From NCBI GenBank assembly GCA_958299035.1, contig CATQJL010000001.1, positions 54,424,333 through 54,488,332 of the forward strand: DNA of 64,000 nucleotides, in the 5' to 3' direction. Source of the DNA: Cylicocyclus nassatus (taxonomy: Eukaryota; Nematoda; Chromadorea; Rhabditida; Strongylidae). The stretch's first letter is position 1. Every line of letters begins with the position of its first letter. Below, piece after piece: positions 13,401 through 21,295 of this stretch. The notes below the pieces were generated by a model. That model was given only the letters and a program-made list of their open reading frames with translations, was not told where the DNA came from and searched no databases. A program made the translations under genes and the position numbers.

Positions 13401-16400
13401 GCCCCAAAAGATCTCATGAACCACTCACTCGCTCCTGCATGTAGCAGACACGTATCAATAAGTGCACTTGCTCTATTTTTTCCGCAATTAGAAATCAAGA
13501 AAAAATTGAAAAAGAATATCGGCAAACTCCACATCTATAGTCCTAGACTACTCCCATTCATGCAGTTGTATTACAAACCTTTGAGACTTTAACCATAAAA
13601 ATTTGGATTTGGATATAATCTAGTTCCAGAGAAAAAATTCTAGTTGAAGAAACCCGAAAAAGCGCCATTCTTTTCTTTCCAACCTAATATCAAGAGAAGT
13701 TGTTAGAGAACAACTTTTCGGCCGATCAAAAGGCATTTCCTTTGAAAGTGTCGAAGTTTTGCTTGCATACACTGATATGAGATGTGGTAAACTCACCATC
13801 GTTTCAGCGTGATGACGTAACTGTTGCCGATGTTCAGCAACACTTAGCAGAGATGCTAGATGATGCATCGCTCTTATACGAACGGAAGAGGCCTTATCGA
13901 GACAGCAGCGTATGATACATTGGTACAGAATGGGCAGCACACAAACATGTTCCGGCAACGACTTCCTATCGAATCTGAGTAGATAGTAAAATGAGATTTT
14001 CCGGGAAAAGCTTACTCTGTATCCTTCTTTGGCGAATCTGATTTGTCTTCAATGTCATCATCACCATAAAGTAAACTGCTAGCATTCGCATCTTTGCTAA
14101 AGCTATTAGCTTCGTCTTCTCTCTCCTGCAAGTCATCGCTTCTATCCGATCCACTCGAATGATGACTGTCTGCAACCCGCTGAAGCAGTAATTTGTATGT
14201 CAATTTTATTACTTCTGAAGCCAGATCTTTCATTTACCAACCTTGTATTTATCGAATTCTTCATAGAAATCTGGAAATGACTCCGACAGATCTGCAAACA
14301 ATTGACTGGAATGAACAAAAGGGAAACTACCGAAGGAGTTTCTTGCTCTCTGTTGAATTAGCCGTAGTCAGCATTCGAGATCGAATTCCCAAAAAATGCT
14401 GTAGTCAAACCGAGATGCATTAGTATCAGTGGAGCGATTTCAATAGTGAAGTTCCTGACCGAAACCTTCGGATCCCTTGAGAAACGATCAACTCTTCTAA
14501 CAAACTCCTAGAATCAATCACTTGTTGGTAATTTCATATACTGAAGAGACAACAAAATTCTTACATAATGGAAAACACGTGGAAGAACTTGTAATATCTT
14601 GAGCACAGATTGTGCCACACGGGTGCGATAATCCAATCTATCGGTACAACGATGATATAAATTGTCGAGCACCTTGAAACTTTTTATTCTTTGAGCACTA
14701 GGTATTTTGTTCTTGCACAAAACTTGAAGAGTACATAATCCCTCCTACTTTTGACAAATTCTTCAGAATGATAATTTTTAGGAAGAAAAGTAATGTATTT
14801 TCTACATCTTTTTTACATATTTAGCAGTACATGAAGCAAAAATCGTTGTTGGCATATCGCGGCCATACAAGGCTTTCATGCGAAATCGGAATCACCTTCG
14901 AATGTAAAACTTACCGCGAAGAAAGCCATTAGTTCACGCGTATCTCCGACACTAACTCTCACTTTAACAAATTCGACAATGAGATCTCTCCATGTGGTAA
15001 ACATTGTCGGAATAGCAATGGAAGATGGAATAACGTCACAATCAAATGTCCAGAAGGCCAGTCTTGGATAAATTATACGAGTAGTGACCTGCACAAGACA
15101 GAAATTGTGACAGACGAAAACTATAAGAAATCAGTTTACAACATACTATGTAGCCACCGATAGTGTGCTTTGAAGATATCAGATGATGCATGAGTGCGAA
15201 TGAGCGATCTATGAATCTGTCAAGCTTTTTGAAATCACGGAGATCATCCACAAATCCAACTTTAGCATTAGCGCAAACATCAATTCGAGCAAAATCACGA
15301 ACCAACATTGCCGTCTCATGAGAAATTCCAGGATAAACATCAAGTGCTTCTGTGTAAAAAATGTAGAAACCCCACACATTAGTCCCGCTTACCTTTTCTT
15401 AAAAGCACAAAAAGTGTTTCAGTGATCCTGAACAGCAATTCCTTATATTCCGAGATGTCGAATGAAGCAACGGAAAATTCTGAAGTTAGATGTAAGACGT
15501 AAGAGGTGCGACTGCAGATTCTTGTGAAAATTTTTTTTATTGTGTGTCGCAGAATATGTATCCACCATGTATCCACCAGTTTTTTTTTAATATGCTTATC
15601 AATTTTTGGGTTCACATTTTTTGACTTTGGGTAGGTTTTTTGGGACTAGATCTCAGCCACCAAAAAAATTTTTTTATTAGCATTTTCATTTTCTACAAAA
15701 ATTTCAAAAATCATACTGGTTGTTTACAATTAAACTAGGCACTTGCATATTCTTATGACTCATGCAAGTAAATTTCAAAGCTTTCGCAGCCCATTCTGCG
15801 GAGGGCAAGGGGTGCTCGTTACGCCACTGTCACGGGGAAAATGAAGGTGGCTTACACTCCTAAAGCATATAATGGAACAAAGTCTGAATTGATAATGGCC
15901 CGTAAAATAATTTTTGGCGAATGTAGCCTCAATAAAAATACTTATTTTGCTACCAAGTCTTCTACGACTAAAAGTGGTTCGAGAATAATTATTCCAAGAT
16001 GTAAGCTATGTGAGAAGAAATTTTTTACACGTCGGGACTCACGAGATGTTGGTAGGCTTACAAAGATGAGGCATTTGTGATAAAACTTTCCTATTTTAAA
16101 CGTATTCTACAAAGCTATCTGCAAATTCACTAGATGATCAATAATGTTTCCTTTGTTGTTTCATGTTAATCGTTTTACTGTGCCTCTTCTTGTTTCTCAT
16201 AGGGGGTTCCCTATGCATAATAAATAAACTAGATAAATAAAATCATTCTCTTGCCACTACCACAGGACCACGACAGAACTTAACAAGACCCCTACGACAT
16301 CTTACAAGGAAAGGATACTTGGTCGAAGTGACGTTTCCGTAAAAATGTATACCATCTTATAGGGCATCAAACGCTGACCCCAAATCTGCTTTCGGTATCT

Positions 16401-18257
16401 GCCAAGCGTTTCTGGGAGGGGAGTTCTGAGAGTTTTTGAAGCAAAAGTTTCAACGTGCAAATATATTGAAATCATTCAGAATTGTAGCCTGTAAGTTCGA
16501 AAAGGGCCATGATCACAGCCAGGGCGCTTTATGTAGTTAACATCTTCAGTTTGATGAAGTTGTGCCATTTATTATTCCTTTCAAGTGCCGGGAGAACCTC
16601 AACTCTTGTTTTTAGCTTTGAACCCTTGAATTTTTGCCTTAAAAAATTCCCGTAACTCCCCTCCCAGAAGCGCTTCGCAAATGCCGAAAGCAGATTTGGA
16701 ATCAGCGTTTCATGTCTATAAAGGGCCGGGCATACTTAACGCGATTCGGCAATATTCCAACTGTTCATAACTCATTGTAAGCGCATTCTAAATGTACAGA
16801 GCATAGGGCATTTTATCAATCCACGCAAGTTATACACACTCTGCATGTGCACGAGCTAAGTGCACATGCAGAGTGTGTATAACTTGCGTGGATTGATAAA
16901 ATGGATCTGAAGACCTCTGACGAATTGCCAAATCGTGTCCCGACTGGAGTCGCGTGAAGTATACCCCGCCTTTAAGACGGTATACATTTCACAATGAAAC
17001 CCACTTCGAGCAAGTATCCTTCCTTTATCAGATCATCGTGACCTTTTGGATTGTAAAATGAGCTTTAGAGACGCCAACATCGCTCTAAAGCTAATATTTG
17101 ATACCTCAGTTTGCACGGAAAGAACTACAACCGGTTCCTCTGAGGCTGGGCGCAGCGACACTGATGGCACCAACCGCGGAAATGTACGCATTTGACGTGC
17201 AATCGTCAGGATTAATGGATAATCGTAGGCACCTCACAGATTGCGCAAACCTTAGCTCAAGACTACCGCACAACATCCGATTGTTCCCATTCTTTTGTTT
17301 ACAGCGGTATTATTGTGCGGACTAACTCGGAGTAGAACTGATATTCAAACGTGCTCCAAGGGAAAAAAATATATTAGTTGCCACCTTCGCAAAAGCGAAG
17401 GCGGCAACTAATATATTTTACTAATATCTTTTTCTAATATACTATAAGGCGGCATGAAGTTTATAGATTTTAACACTTACCATCAACACCGTGCGCGAAT
17501 CCTCCTTGCTTCCTCTTATCCACGTCGTTGTTGGACGACATTTTTGCAGATCCTTGCATAGTGCAGTGCAAATTATACGATGCACGGAACAGGTGAAGGC
17601 ATTTCTAAAATGACCTTCCAAAAATTATGAGCCCTCAGGCGCTGGCAAAAGTTAAACCTTATAGAGATGATGATCGAATATTCTATGGATCTTGGACCCT
17701 TTGATACTCGCGAGATGAATGTAAGCGCAAGCCGCCAAAGCTCCCATTTTTAGTGAATTAGGACCACTGAATCAATTCACTGGGATGATGGACATAATTC
17801 CTACAGCCTACCTGTCAATAAGCGCCCATTCTATAGGGAACCACAGTAGCATACAAAGCTGTCTCCCCGACACATTGATTTTGGCCATTTCATTCCATAT
17901 ATTGGGATCATCGCACTCTTCTTTGAAAGTTGCAAGTTTTGTAAGCACTGGAAAGAGCAAACACCTTGTACAAAGGCGACTGGAGAAACTGTTGAGACCC
18001 ACAACAATAAATTCGTTTCTCGGCTAGGTCGCCATCATCAAAGAAAGCTGGGGTGAAATCATTTGAAATGGAAGTGAAGTTGTTGTAGCCAGTCCTCGCA
18101 CTAGAAATGATAGGTACTACAATTCCAAAATCCATTGTCTTGCAGAGAAAATAAAACCATGAGGATCCACAAACCTCAATGACGCGCACTCATCAGTAAT
18201 GTCGCTCAAAGAAAACTCGGATGACAGGAACTGTATGAGTTCACTAATGGATGCCAT
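2886..18257 (-). CDS. NCAPD3: Condensin II complex subunit D3 (HEAT-repeat protein)
   Basis: Subunit D3 is a HEAT-repeat scaffold of the condensin II complex, which binds chromatin in the nucleus and compacts mitotic chromosomes. Exons, read on the minus strand: 18257-18171, 18023-17812, 15511-15393, 15349-15147, 15088-14915, 14744-14565, 14507-14411, 14291-14242, 14179-14016, 13974-13797, 11134-10973, 10872-10777, 10730-10645, 10596-10503, 10455-10177, 10125-10063, 10015-9912, 9865-9789, 9742-9637, 9591-9452, 4475-4350, 4297-4185, 4136-4001, 3955-3884, 3828-3729, 3672-3581, 3535-3401, 3347-3264, 3209-3073, 3012-2886. Together they give about 1,263 residues, shorter than human NCAPD3 (about 1,500) because the long C-terminal tail is absent. 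The family call comes from co-linear similarity along the whole length, recalled from known NCAPD3 proteins, for example FVSHFIECLTHFNN and CCLDKASSVRIRAM. Phases agree at every junction except exon 20/21, where a small exon is missing from this model. No internal stop or frameshift was seen. Confidence 0.9.
5356..6328. mobile_element. 973-bp foldback element in intron 20
   Basis: It starts GTGGCCGTATTCATCAACGA and ends with the reverse complement of the same sequence. Inside each half the end motif (GTATTCATCAACGAACC next to CCCTGAGGGTTAA-type blocks) recurs. Forward-like copies occur near 5361, 5433, 5480 and 5504, and reverse copies near 6163 and 6308, so the element is a nest of partial copies. 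There is no coding capacity. No clear target duplication could be assigned and the superfamily is unknown. Confidence 0.7.
6329..8252. other. Intron 20 sequence without recognisable features
   Basis: This is part of the 5-kb intron between exons 20 and 21 of the condensin gene. Short open frames exist (for example 6744-7034), but none shows a recognisable domain, and they look like chance. An A-run followed directly by a T-run lies near 7300-7319. The small exon needed to reconcile phases across this intron may be hidden here. Confidence 0.4.
8253..8720. mobile_element. 468-bp foldback element in intron 20
   Basis: The left end ACAAGGGAATGGTCAGAAGT is mirrored at the right end (ATTTCTGACCATTCCCTTGT) with few mismatches. 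A second mirrored block further in pairs about 8320-8395 with 8600-8675 (GATGCAG...CGCTG...CTTCCTTA...GACGAAG). It is non-coding. Its end motif TTACAAGGGAA followed by TCGAAGTGGCC recurs at about 16302, 19257 and 19295. Confidence 0.65.
8721..9451. other. Intron 20 sequence without recognisable features
   Basis: This stretch, just 3' of exon 20, shows no supported exon, RNA or repeat. Reading frames in it lack any recognisable motif. Confidence 0.4.
9452..11134 (-). CDS. NCAPD3: NCAPD3 exons 11-20 (central HEAT region)
   Basis: Exon 11 starts in an acidic stretch (NVEDDEEKREQ) and leads into KDVMLHII. Exon 12 holds VGVRKNAANVLRIYF and exon 13 holds SSVVRKQAIEVVDFL, two consecutive VRK-type HEAT helices. 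Exon 14 has ENAWLDTVFTMINDRE, and exon 15 (93 codons) has SDVIWMLLAELSAMLE. Exons 19-20 give the conserved MTMGDVVQFSPSLMRAGKG. Introns are 45-51 nt except the first (100 nt). The intron after exon 15 appears to use a GC donor. All phases between these ten exons agree. Confidence 0.9.
10126..10176 (-). other. Probable GC-AG intron (intron 15)
   Basis: The exon frame ends at ...MLE|GCAAGT and resumes after TTATAG with VNPLAALRTWYSLEKG. A GT donor one codon later (GCAA|GTTCTA) would break the reading frame into exon 16, while the GCAAGT donor keeps phase 0 on both sides. GCAAGT is the standard form of the minor GC donor class. The resulting intron is 51 nt, like its neighbours. Confidence 0.65.
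11322..11723 (-). mobile_element. Helitron-like non-autonomous element, copy 1 (402 bp)
   Basis: Read on the minus strand it begins TCTTATATATAAAGCTGAAT, runs into GTCT microsatellite units and ends ...AAGCCAGCTAG. Its flanks are A before TC and T after CTAG, as expected for Helitron insertion between A and T. The 3' end has a small GC hairpin ahead of CTAG. The interior carries a near-perfect hairpin centred at about 11545, bounded by CGATCGAT-rich sequence. Compared with the copy at 21296-21785, one outer arm is missing. It sits in intron 10 of the condensin gene. Confidence 0.75.
11724..13796. other. Intron 10 sequence without supported exons
   Basis: This is most of the 2.7-kb intron between exons 10 and 11. 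Exon 10 ends and exon 11 begins in phase 0, so no exon is needed in between. Minus-strand open frames at about 12761-13122 contain hydrophobic stretches but have no match to the expected D3 sequence, and I do not call them. Confidence 0.5.
13797..15511 (-). CDS. NCAPD3: NCAPD3 exons 3-10 (N-terminal HEAT region)
   Basis: Exon 3 carries FDISEYKELLFRITETLF. Exon 6 has RCTDRLDYRTRVAQSVLKIL, like the family's DKSEYRTFAAQSL helix pair. Exon 7 has RFSRDPKVSVRNFTIEI, and exon 10 has the HEAT signature CCLDKASSVRIRAMHHLASL. Exon 9 encodes a roughly 54-residue Ser/Asp/Glu-rich linker (SSGSDRSDDLQEREDE), an acidic insertion not present at this place in the vertebrate protein, probably disordered. Introns here are 41-170 nt. 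A further small phase-0 exon between exons 5 and 6 (near 14870-14815) is possible but not needed. Confidence 0.87.
16304..17025. mobile_element. About 720-bp nested foldback element in intron 2
   Basis: The outer arms pair ACAAGGAAAGGATACTTGGT (from 16304) with its mirror near 17007-17025. The next arms pair ATGTATACC at about 16345 with its mirror near 16980. Inner arms pair the AAACGCTGA...AAATCTGCTTTCGG...CTGGGAGGGGAGTT block at about 16369-16430 with its mirror at about 16650-16710. A separate perfect hairpin sits at 16809-16903. It looks like one or two nested non-autonomous foldback transposons. There is no coding capacity. Confidence 0.65.
16809..16903. repeat. Perfect 44-bp inverted repeat with 7-nt loop
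   Basis: The arms 16809-16852 and 16860-16903 are exact reverse complements, beginning CATTTTATCAATCCACGCAA. The loop is GAGCTAA. Perfect identity inside an otherwise decayed foldback element suggests recent formation or conversion between the arms. Confidence 0.9.
17366..17419. repeat. 25-bp inverted repeat with AAAA loop
   Basis: Arm 17366-17390 (AAAATATATTAGTTGCCACC...) pairs with 17395-17419 with a single mismatch around the loop 17391-17394. It is intronic relative to the condensin gene. It could be a tiny palindromic insertion; nothing more can be said. Confidence 0.8.
17812..18257 (-). CDS. NCAPD3: NCAPD3 exons 1-2 (N-terminus)
   Basis: Exon 1 (18171-18257) starts at ATG with residues MASISELIQFL. 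Its donor is the least certain in the model: GTGGAT keeps phase 0, while a better-looking site four bases earlier breaks the frame. Exon 2 (17812-18023) follows a CCTAG acceptor. Around residues 75-90 it contains NIWNEMAKINVSGRQLCMLL, which matches the N-terminal segment of NCAPD3 around its IW...ENNVS motif. Exon 2 ends in phase 2 and joins exon 3 across a 2.3-kb intron with the frame intact, which supports this being the true 5' end of the gene. Confidence 0.75.
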
Positions 18258-18260
18258 AAT

Positions 18261-18266
18261 CTGAAG
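18261..18266 (-). promoter_or_regulatory. Candidate spliced-leader acceptor upstream of NCAPD3 ATG
   Basis: On the minus strand CTTCAG lies three bases before the start codon of exon 1. A splice acceptor that close to an ATG, with no obvious coding sequence to join upstream, is the usual layout for spliced-leader trans-splicing in nematodes. It could instead be the acceptor of a 5' UTR intron. Confidence 0.35.
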
Positions 18267-18564
18267 GCCAAGTTTGCAGTTATAAAGGACTATACTAACA
18301 ATAAGCAGTATGGGCGAAACGAATTCATGTAGAAAAGGCAAAACTGATTTTGGCAAACATTTAGCTGATTTCAGTGACTAGACTTTGAAATAAAACATAT
18401 ATACACATTAACGAAAAAGGAATGACAGAAACGCAACCCAAATAGTATAATAATTGACCTACCAGGACTGACAAGCTGACAGAAAAAATGATGTAAGGAC
18501 AATAACTACACAGCAGAACTTAGAGAACAAGTAAAGTCAAGTACTACCCTCAGTCCCTTCACAC

Positions 18565-18703
18565 TGGAAATTTTTATAAGCTAGTAGAAGGGAAAGTACA
18601 ATGGATGCAAAATTTGCGAATCCTCCAACAAAAAACTTCGCCGGGTGTTCCTTTTTGTTTGCAACTGTTCGCACAATTTTCCAGACATAGATAAGCATAG
18701 AAG
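18565..18703 (-). CDS. Possible exon of an unidentified membrane protein gene
   Basis: The minus-strand segment after a GGCAG acceptor is open for 139 nt up to a GTGTGA donor. It encodes a basic stretch followed by a hydrophobic helix (FVGGFANFASIVLSLLLAYK). Another open stretch further upstream on the same strand (about 18794-18960) could belong to the same gene, but the phases do not join cleanly and I do not recognise the family. It would lie directly 5' of the condensin gene in the same orientation. It may be chance. Confidence 0.2.
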
Positions 18704-19296
18704 CTGCCAATCAGCAACAAAGAATTAAGTATTTGCAAACAATTACTGACAAACCTTCAAAACATATCAGTAAAATTGACCTAATTCAAGCATTTAAAAA
18801 ACCATAAAAAGAAGTTTCATGCAAGCTCGATGAACATCCAGTGATATTTTCTCTAGTGCGATTTGGCTGCCATGACAGCTGAGAGCTTCAAAAATGTTCG
18901 TTCGCGCCGATTTGAATGCAGCGCATTTTCTCATTAGGGCACTTCCCAACATGACCTTCACTGCGACAGTTGAAGTTTGCATGAGAACTGCTTTTTTTCT
19001 GTCTTCATTCCTTCTTTTCAAAAATATACGGATAGGAAACATAGGGTGTACTTCCTGGATTATCTGTTGTATTATGGATTATCTAGATTATCTGTTCAAA
19101 AAGAGTTTGTCGTGCTGCGAGGAGAAGACCTCAATAATTCGAAAAGCTTCCCAAAAACGGAAAGAGGCTCATCAAAAGTCCCATATGGACGATGTTCGCG
19201 ACGGAAAGAACTCTTCTAAGTGATGGAGCTAGGTCGAGCTCAGATGGAATTACAAAGGAAGGATGGTCAGTCGAAGTGGCCGGTACCATTCCACTT
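18704..19296. other. Sequence between the condensin gene and the repeat block
   Basis: No supported gene. Near 19250-19296 a copy of the foldback-end motif (TTACAAAGGAAGGATGGTCA followed by TCGAAGTGGCC) precedes the first copy of the duplicated block. Confidence 0.4.
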
Positions 19297-19478
19297 ACAA
19301 GGGAAGTTCGCCGAATCGAAATGGCCGATTGATACGTGGTATACACCCGGCGCGGGGCTCGGGAGGTTAGTATCAAATGTGCGCCCGTCAGCTGCGACGC
19401 GTTATTGTGATACAAGTTATGGCCCTCTGAAGTTTTTGGCGTGTGCATGTGTAGAGAACGCACAAATGCTTAGATTGT

Positions 19479-19550
19479 GGTCGTGTGGTGTAGTGGTTAG
19501 CGTCTCGGACTTACAGGTGACCGGTGAGGGTTCGAATCCTGTTGCTGTCA
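19479..19550 (+). tRNA. tRNA-like sequence or tRNA-derived pseudogene, copy 1
   Basis: The 72-nt segment has an A box (TGGTGTAGTGG) and a perfect B box (GGTTCGAATCC) at tRNA spacing, and TTTT follows five bases after it. By tRNA numbering, bases 34-36 are TAC (valine), but the sequence also resembles arginine tRNAs around GCGTC...CGGACTT. The acceptor stem pairs mostly through G-U, and the anticodon stem does not pair without bulges, so a functional tRNA is unlikely. It is probably a tRNA-derived repeat (SINE-like head) or a decayed tRNA. Confidence 0.5.
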
Positions 19551-19554
19551 TACG

Positions 19555-19558
19555 TTTT
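19555..19558 (+). terminator. Pol III T-run terminator, copy 1
   Basis: TTTT lies five bases beyond the tRNA-like sequence, the minimal Pol III stop signal. Confidence 0.45.
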
Positions 19559-19909
19559 GCGTTCTTCTCAAAATTCATTCTTTACCTGTTTTATGCATTA
19601 CTGACGTAAAAAATGGCACACACGGGTGGTTAAACTCTACTAATTATACATCCTGCTTTGTCATTCTCACAAGGTAGTCCATTAGCAAGAATCAATAGTA
19701 CGACGTGATACAACTTGGAGATTGTCACGTAAATACTACGTGCAATCGAAGAAAGTATGGGGGAGTGAGGATTTGGCAAATCTTCAAAGTCAATTGAAAA
19801 GCCGTCGCTAAAAAGTCGTTGCTATGTTCTACGAAAATCTTACATATGAAGCATTGGTCGAATTTTCGTGAGAAAAATCATCCCGTAACCCGTGTGTGTC
19901 TTTTTTACC

Positions 19910-20399
19910 TCATAAGCGATGCTACCCCTGTGAAATCTACGAAGCGCACTTATCACTCGCTATATAAGCAGCAACGATGATGCTGGCTATCGGAATGGTC
20001 CGGAGTCAGTGGGTTATCATTTGAACAGCACCCCATTGGCAATCACTCGACTTTCCATTTTGCAATATTGCGCTTTTATCGCCGTAGTCATAAGCGATGC
20101 TACTCATGTGAAATCTACGAAGCGCACTTTTCACTCGCTATGTAAGCAGCAACGATGATGCTGGCTATCGGAATGGTCCGGAGTCAGTGGGTTATCATTT
20201 GAACAGCACCCCATTGGCAATCACTCAACTTTCCATTTTGTAATTTTGCGCTTTTATCGCCGTAGTCATAAGCGACGCTACTCCTGCGAAATCTACGAAG
20301 CGCACTTTTTTACTCACTAATCATGTAAGCAGCATGAGGGTGGCCATCGGAGTGATCCGGAATCAGTGGGTTATCAGATGAACAGACCCATTGGATGGA
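19910..20399 (-). repeat. 178-bp satellite monomers, reverse orientation (about 2.8 copies)
   Basis: The sequence is the reverse complement of the main array monomer (TCATAAGCGATGCTAC...CATTTTGCAATTTTGC). The monomers have type-A variant bases (TCATTTGAACAGC). The last one decays after about 20300 and ends in ATTGGATGGATGTACTA next to the second repeat block. More divergent than the core array, as expected for an array edge. Confidence 0.9.
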
Positions 20400-20588
20400 T
20401 GTACTAACAAGGGAAGTTCGCCGAATCGAAATGGCCGATTGATACGTGGTATACACCCGGCGCGGGGCTCGGGAGGTTAGTATCAAATGTGCGCCCGTCA
20501 GCTGCGACGCGTTATTGTGATACAAGTTATGGCCCTCTGAAGTTTTTGGCGTGTGCATGTCTAGAGAACGCACAAATGCTCAGATTGT

Positions 20589-20660
20589 GGTCGTGTGGTG
20601 TAGTGGTTAGCGTCTCGGACTTACAGGTGACCGGTGAGGGTTCGAATCCTGTTGCTGTCA
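20589..20660 (+). tRNA. tRNA-like sequence or tRNA-derived pseudogene, copy 2
   Basis: Identical to copy 1 over its whole 72 nt, with the same A and B boxes and the same unpaired anticodon stem. TTTT follows at 20665-20668. The same caution applies: it is probably not a working tRNA. Confidence 0.5.
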
Positions 20661-20664
20661 TATG

Positions 20665-20668
20665 TTTT
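20665..20668 (+). terminator. Pol III T-run terminator, copy 2
   Basis: TTTT five bases after the second tRNA-like unit. Confidence 0.45.
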
Positions 20669-21000
20669 GCGTTCTTCTCAAAATTCATTCTTTACCTGTT
20701 TTATGCATTACTGACGTAAAAAATGGCACACACGGGTGGTTAAACTCTACTAATTATACATCCTGCTTTGTCATTCTCACAAGGTAGTCCATTAGCAAGA
20801 ATCAATAGTACGACGTGATACAACTTGGAGATTGTCACGTAAATACTACGTGCAATCGAAGAAAGTATGTGGGAGTGAGGATTTGGCAAATCTTCAAAGT
20901 CAATTGAAAAGCCGTCGCTAAAAAGTCGTTGCTATGTTCTACGAAAATCTTACATATGAAGCATTGGTCGAATTTTCGTGAGAAAAATCATCCCGTAACC

Positions 21001-21026
21001 AGTACTCTGCGTTGATACCACTGCTT
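21001..21026. other. Embedded library amplification adapter (artefact)
   Basis: The 26 bases begin AGTACTCTGCGTTGATACCA and end CTGCTT. This is the reverse complement of the SMART-type oligonucleotide used in cDNA kits and in PCR-amplified low-input long-read libraries. It separates repeat block copy 2 from satellite monomers and is not genomic, so the join here is unreliable. Confidence 0.93.
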
Positions 21027-21295
21027 CGATGCTACTCCTGTGAAATCTACGAAGCGCACTTTTCACTCGCTATGTAAGCAGCAACGATGATGCTGCTATC
21101 GAATGGTCCGGAGTCAGTGGGTTATCATTTGAACAGCACCCCATTGGCAATCACTCGACTTTCCATTTTGCAATTTTGCGCTTTTATCGCCGTAGTCATA
21201 AGCGATGCTACTCCTGTGAAATCTACGAAGCGCACTTTTCACTCGCTATGGTAAGCAGCAACGATGATGCTGGCTATCGGAATGGTCCGGAGTCA
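21027..21295 (-). repeat. 178-bp satellite monomers, reverse orientation (about 1.5 copies)
   Basis: Starts with CGATGCTACTCCTGTGAAAT directly after the adapter and ends inside a monomer at GGAGTCA, where the Helitron-like element is inserted. The interrupted monomer resumes at 21786. Confidence 0.9.

Larger units (their letters stand above)
15512..17811 (-). other. Intron 2 (2.3 kb), hosting repeat elements
   Basis: The frame passes cleanly from exon 2 (phase 2) to exon 3 across this interval. It contains the foldback element at 16304-17025 and a small hairpin at 17366-17419. The rest shows poly(T) and poly(A) runs near 15530-15680 and nothing recognisable. A plus-strand open frame at 15841-16080 has a CKLCEKKFF stretch resembling half a zinc finger, but no complete domain. 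Confidence 0.6.
19297..19890. repeat. 594-bp repeat block with tRNA-like unit, copy 1
   Basis: It is nearly identical to 20407-21000 (offset 1,110 bp). I saw four substitutions, at 19451, 19471, 19553 and 19760. It begins with ACAAGGGAAGTTCGCC and ends ...CATCCCGTAACC. The block carries a Pol III-type unit at 19479-19558. Beyond 19890 copy 1 continues into reverse-oriented satellite, whereas copy 2 runs straight into an adapter sequence. Confidence 0.9.
20407..21000. repeat. 594-bp repeat block with tRNA-like unit, copy 2
   Basis: Second copy of the block at 19297-19890, with only about four differences. It stops at CATCCCGTAACC, and the next base begins a library adapter. This abrupt, artificial end means the duplication could be a false one (two alleles or a chimeric molecule placed in tandem) rather than a genomic duplication. 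Confidence 0.85.

Noticed and set aside
15841..16080. Zinc-finger-like plus-strand open frame
   Set aside because: Only a CxxC half-motif and distant histidine are present. It lies inside an intron on the opposite strand without splice or repeat support.
18894..19223. 109-codon plus-strand open frame
   Set aside because: No recognisable domain, and it overlaps a minus-strand open stretch of equal quality. Neither can be chosen with confidence.
19479..19550. Functional valine tRNA (TAC anticodon)
   Set aside because: The anticodon stem does not pair, and the acceptor stem is mostly G-U with a mismatch. Kept only as tRNA-like.
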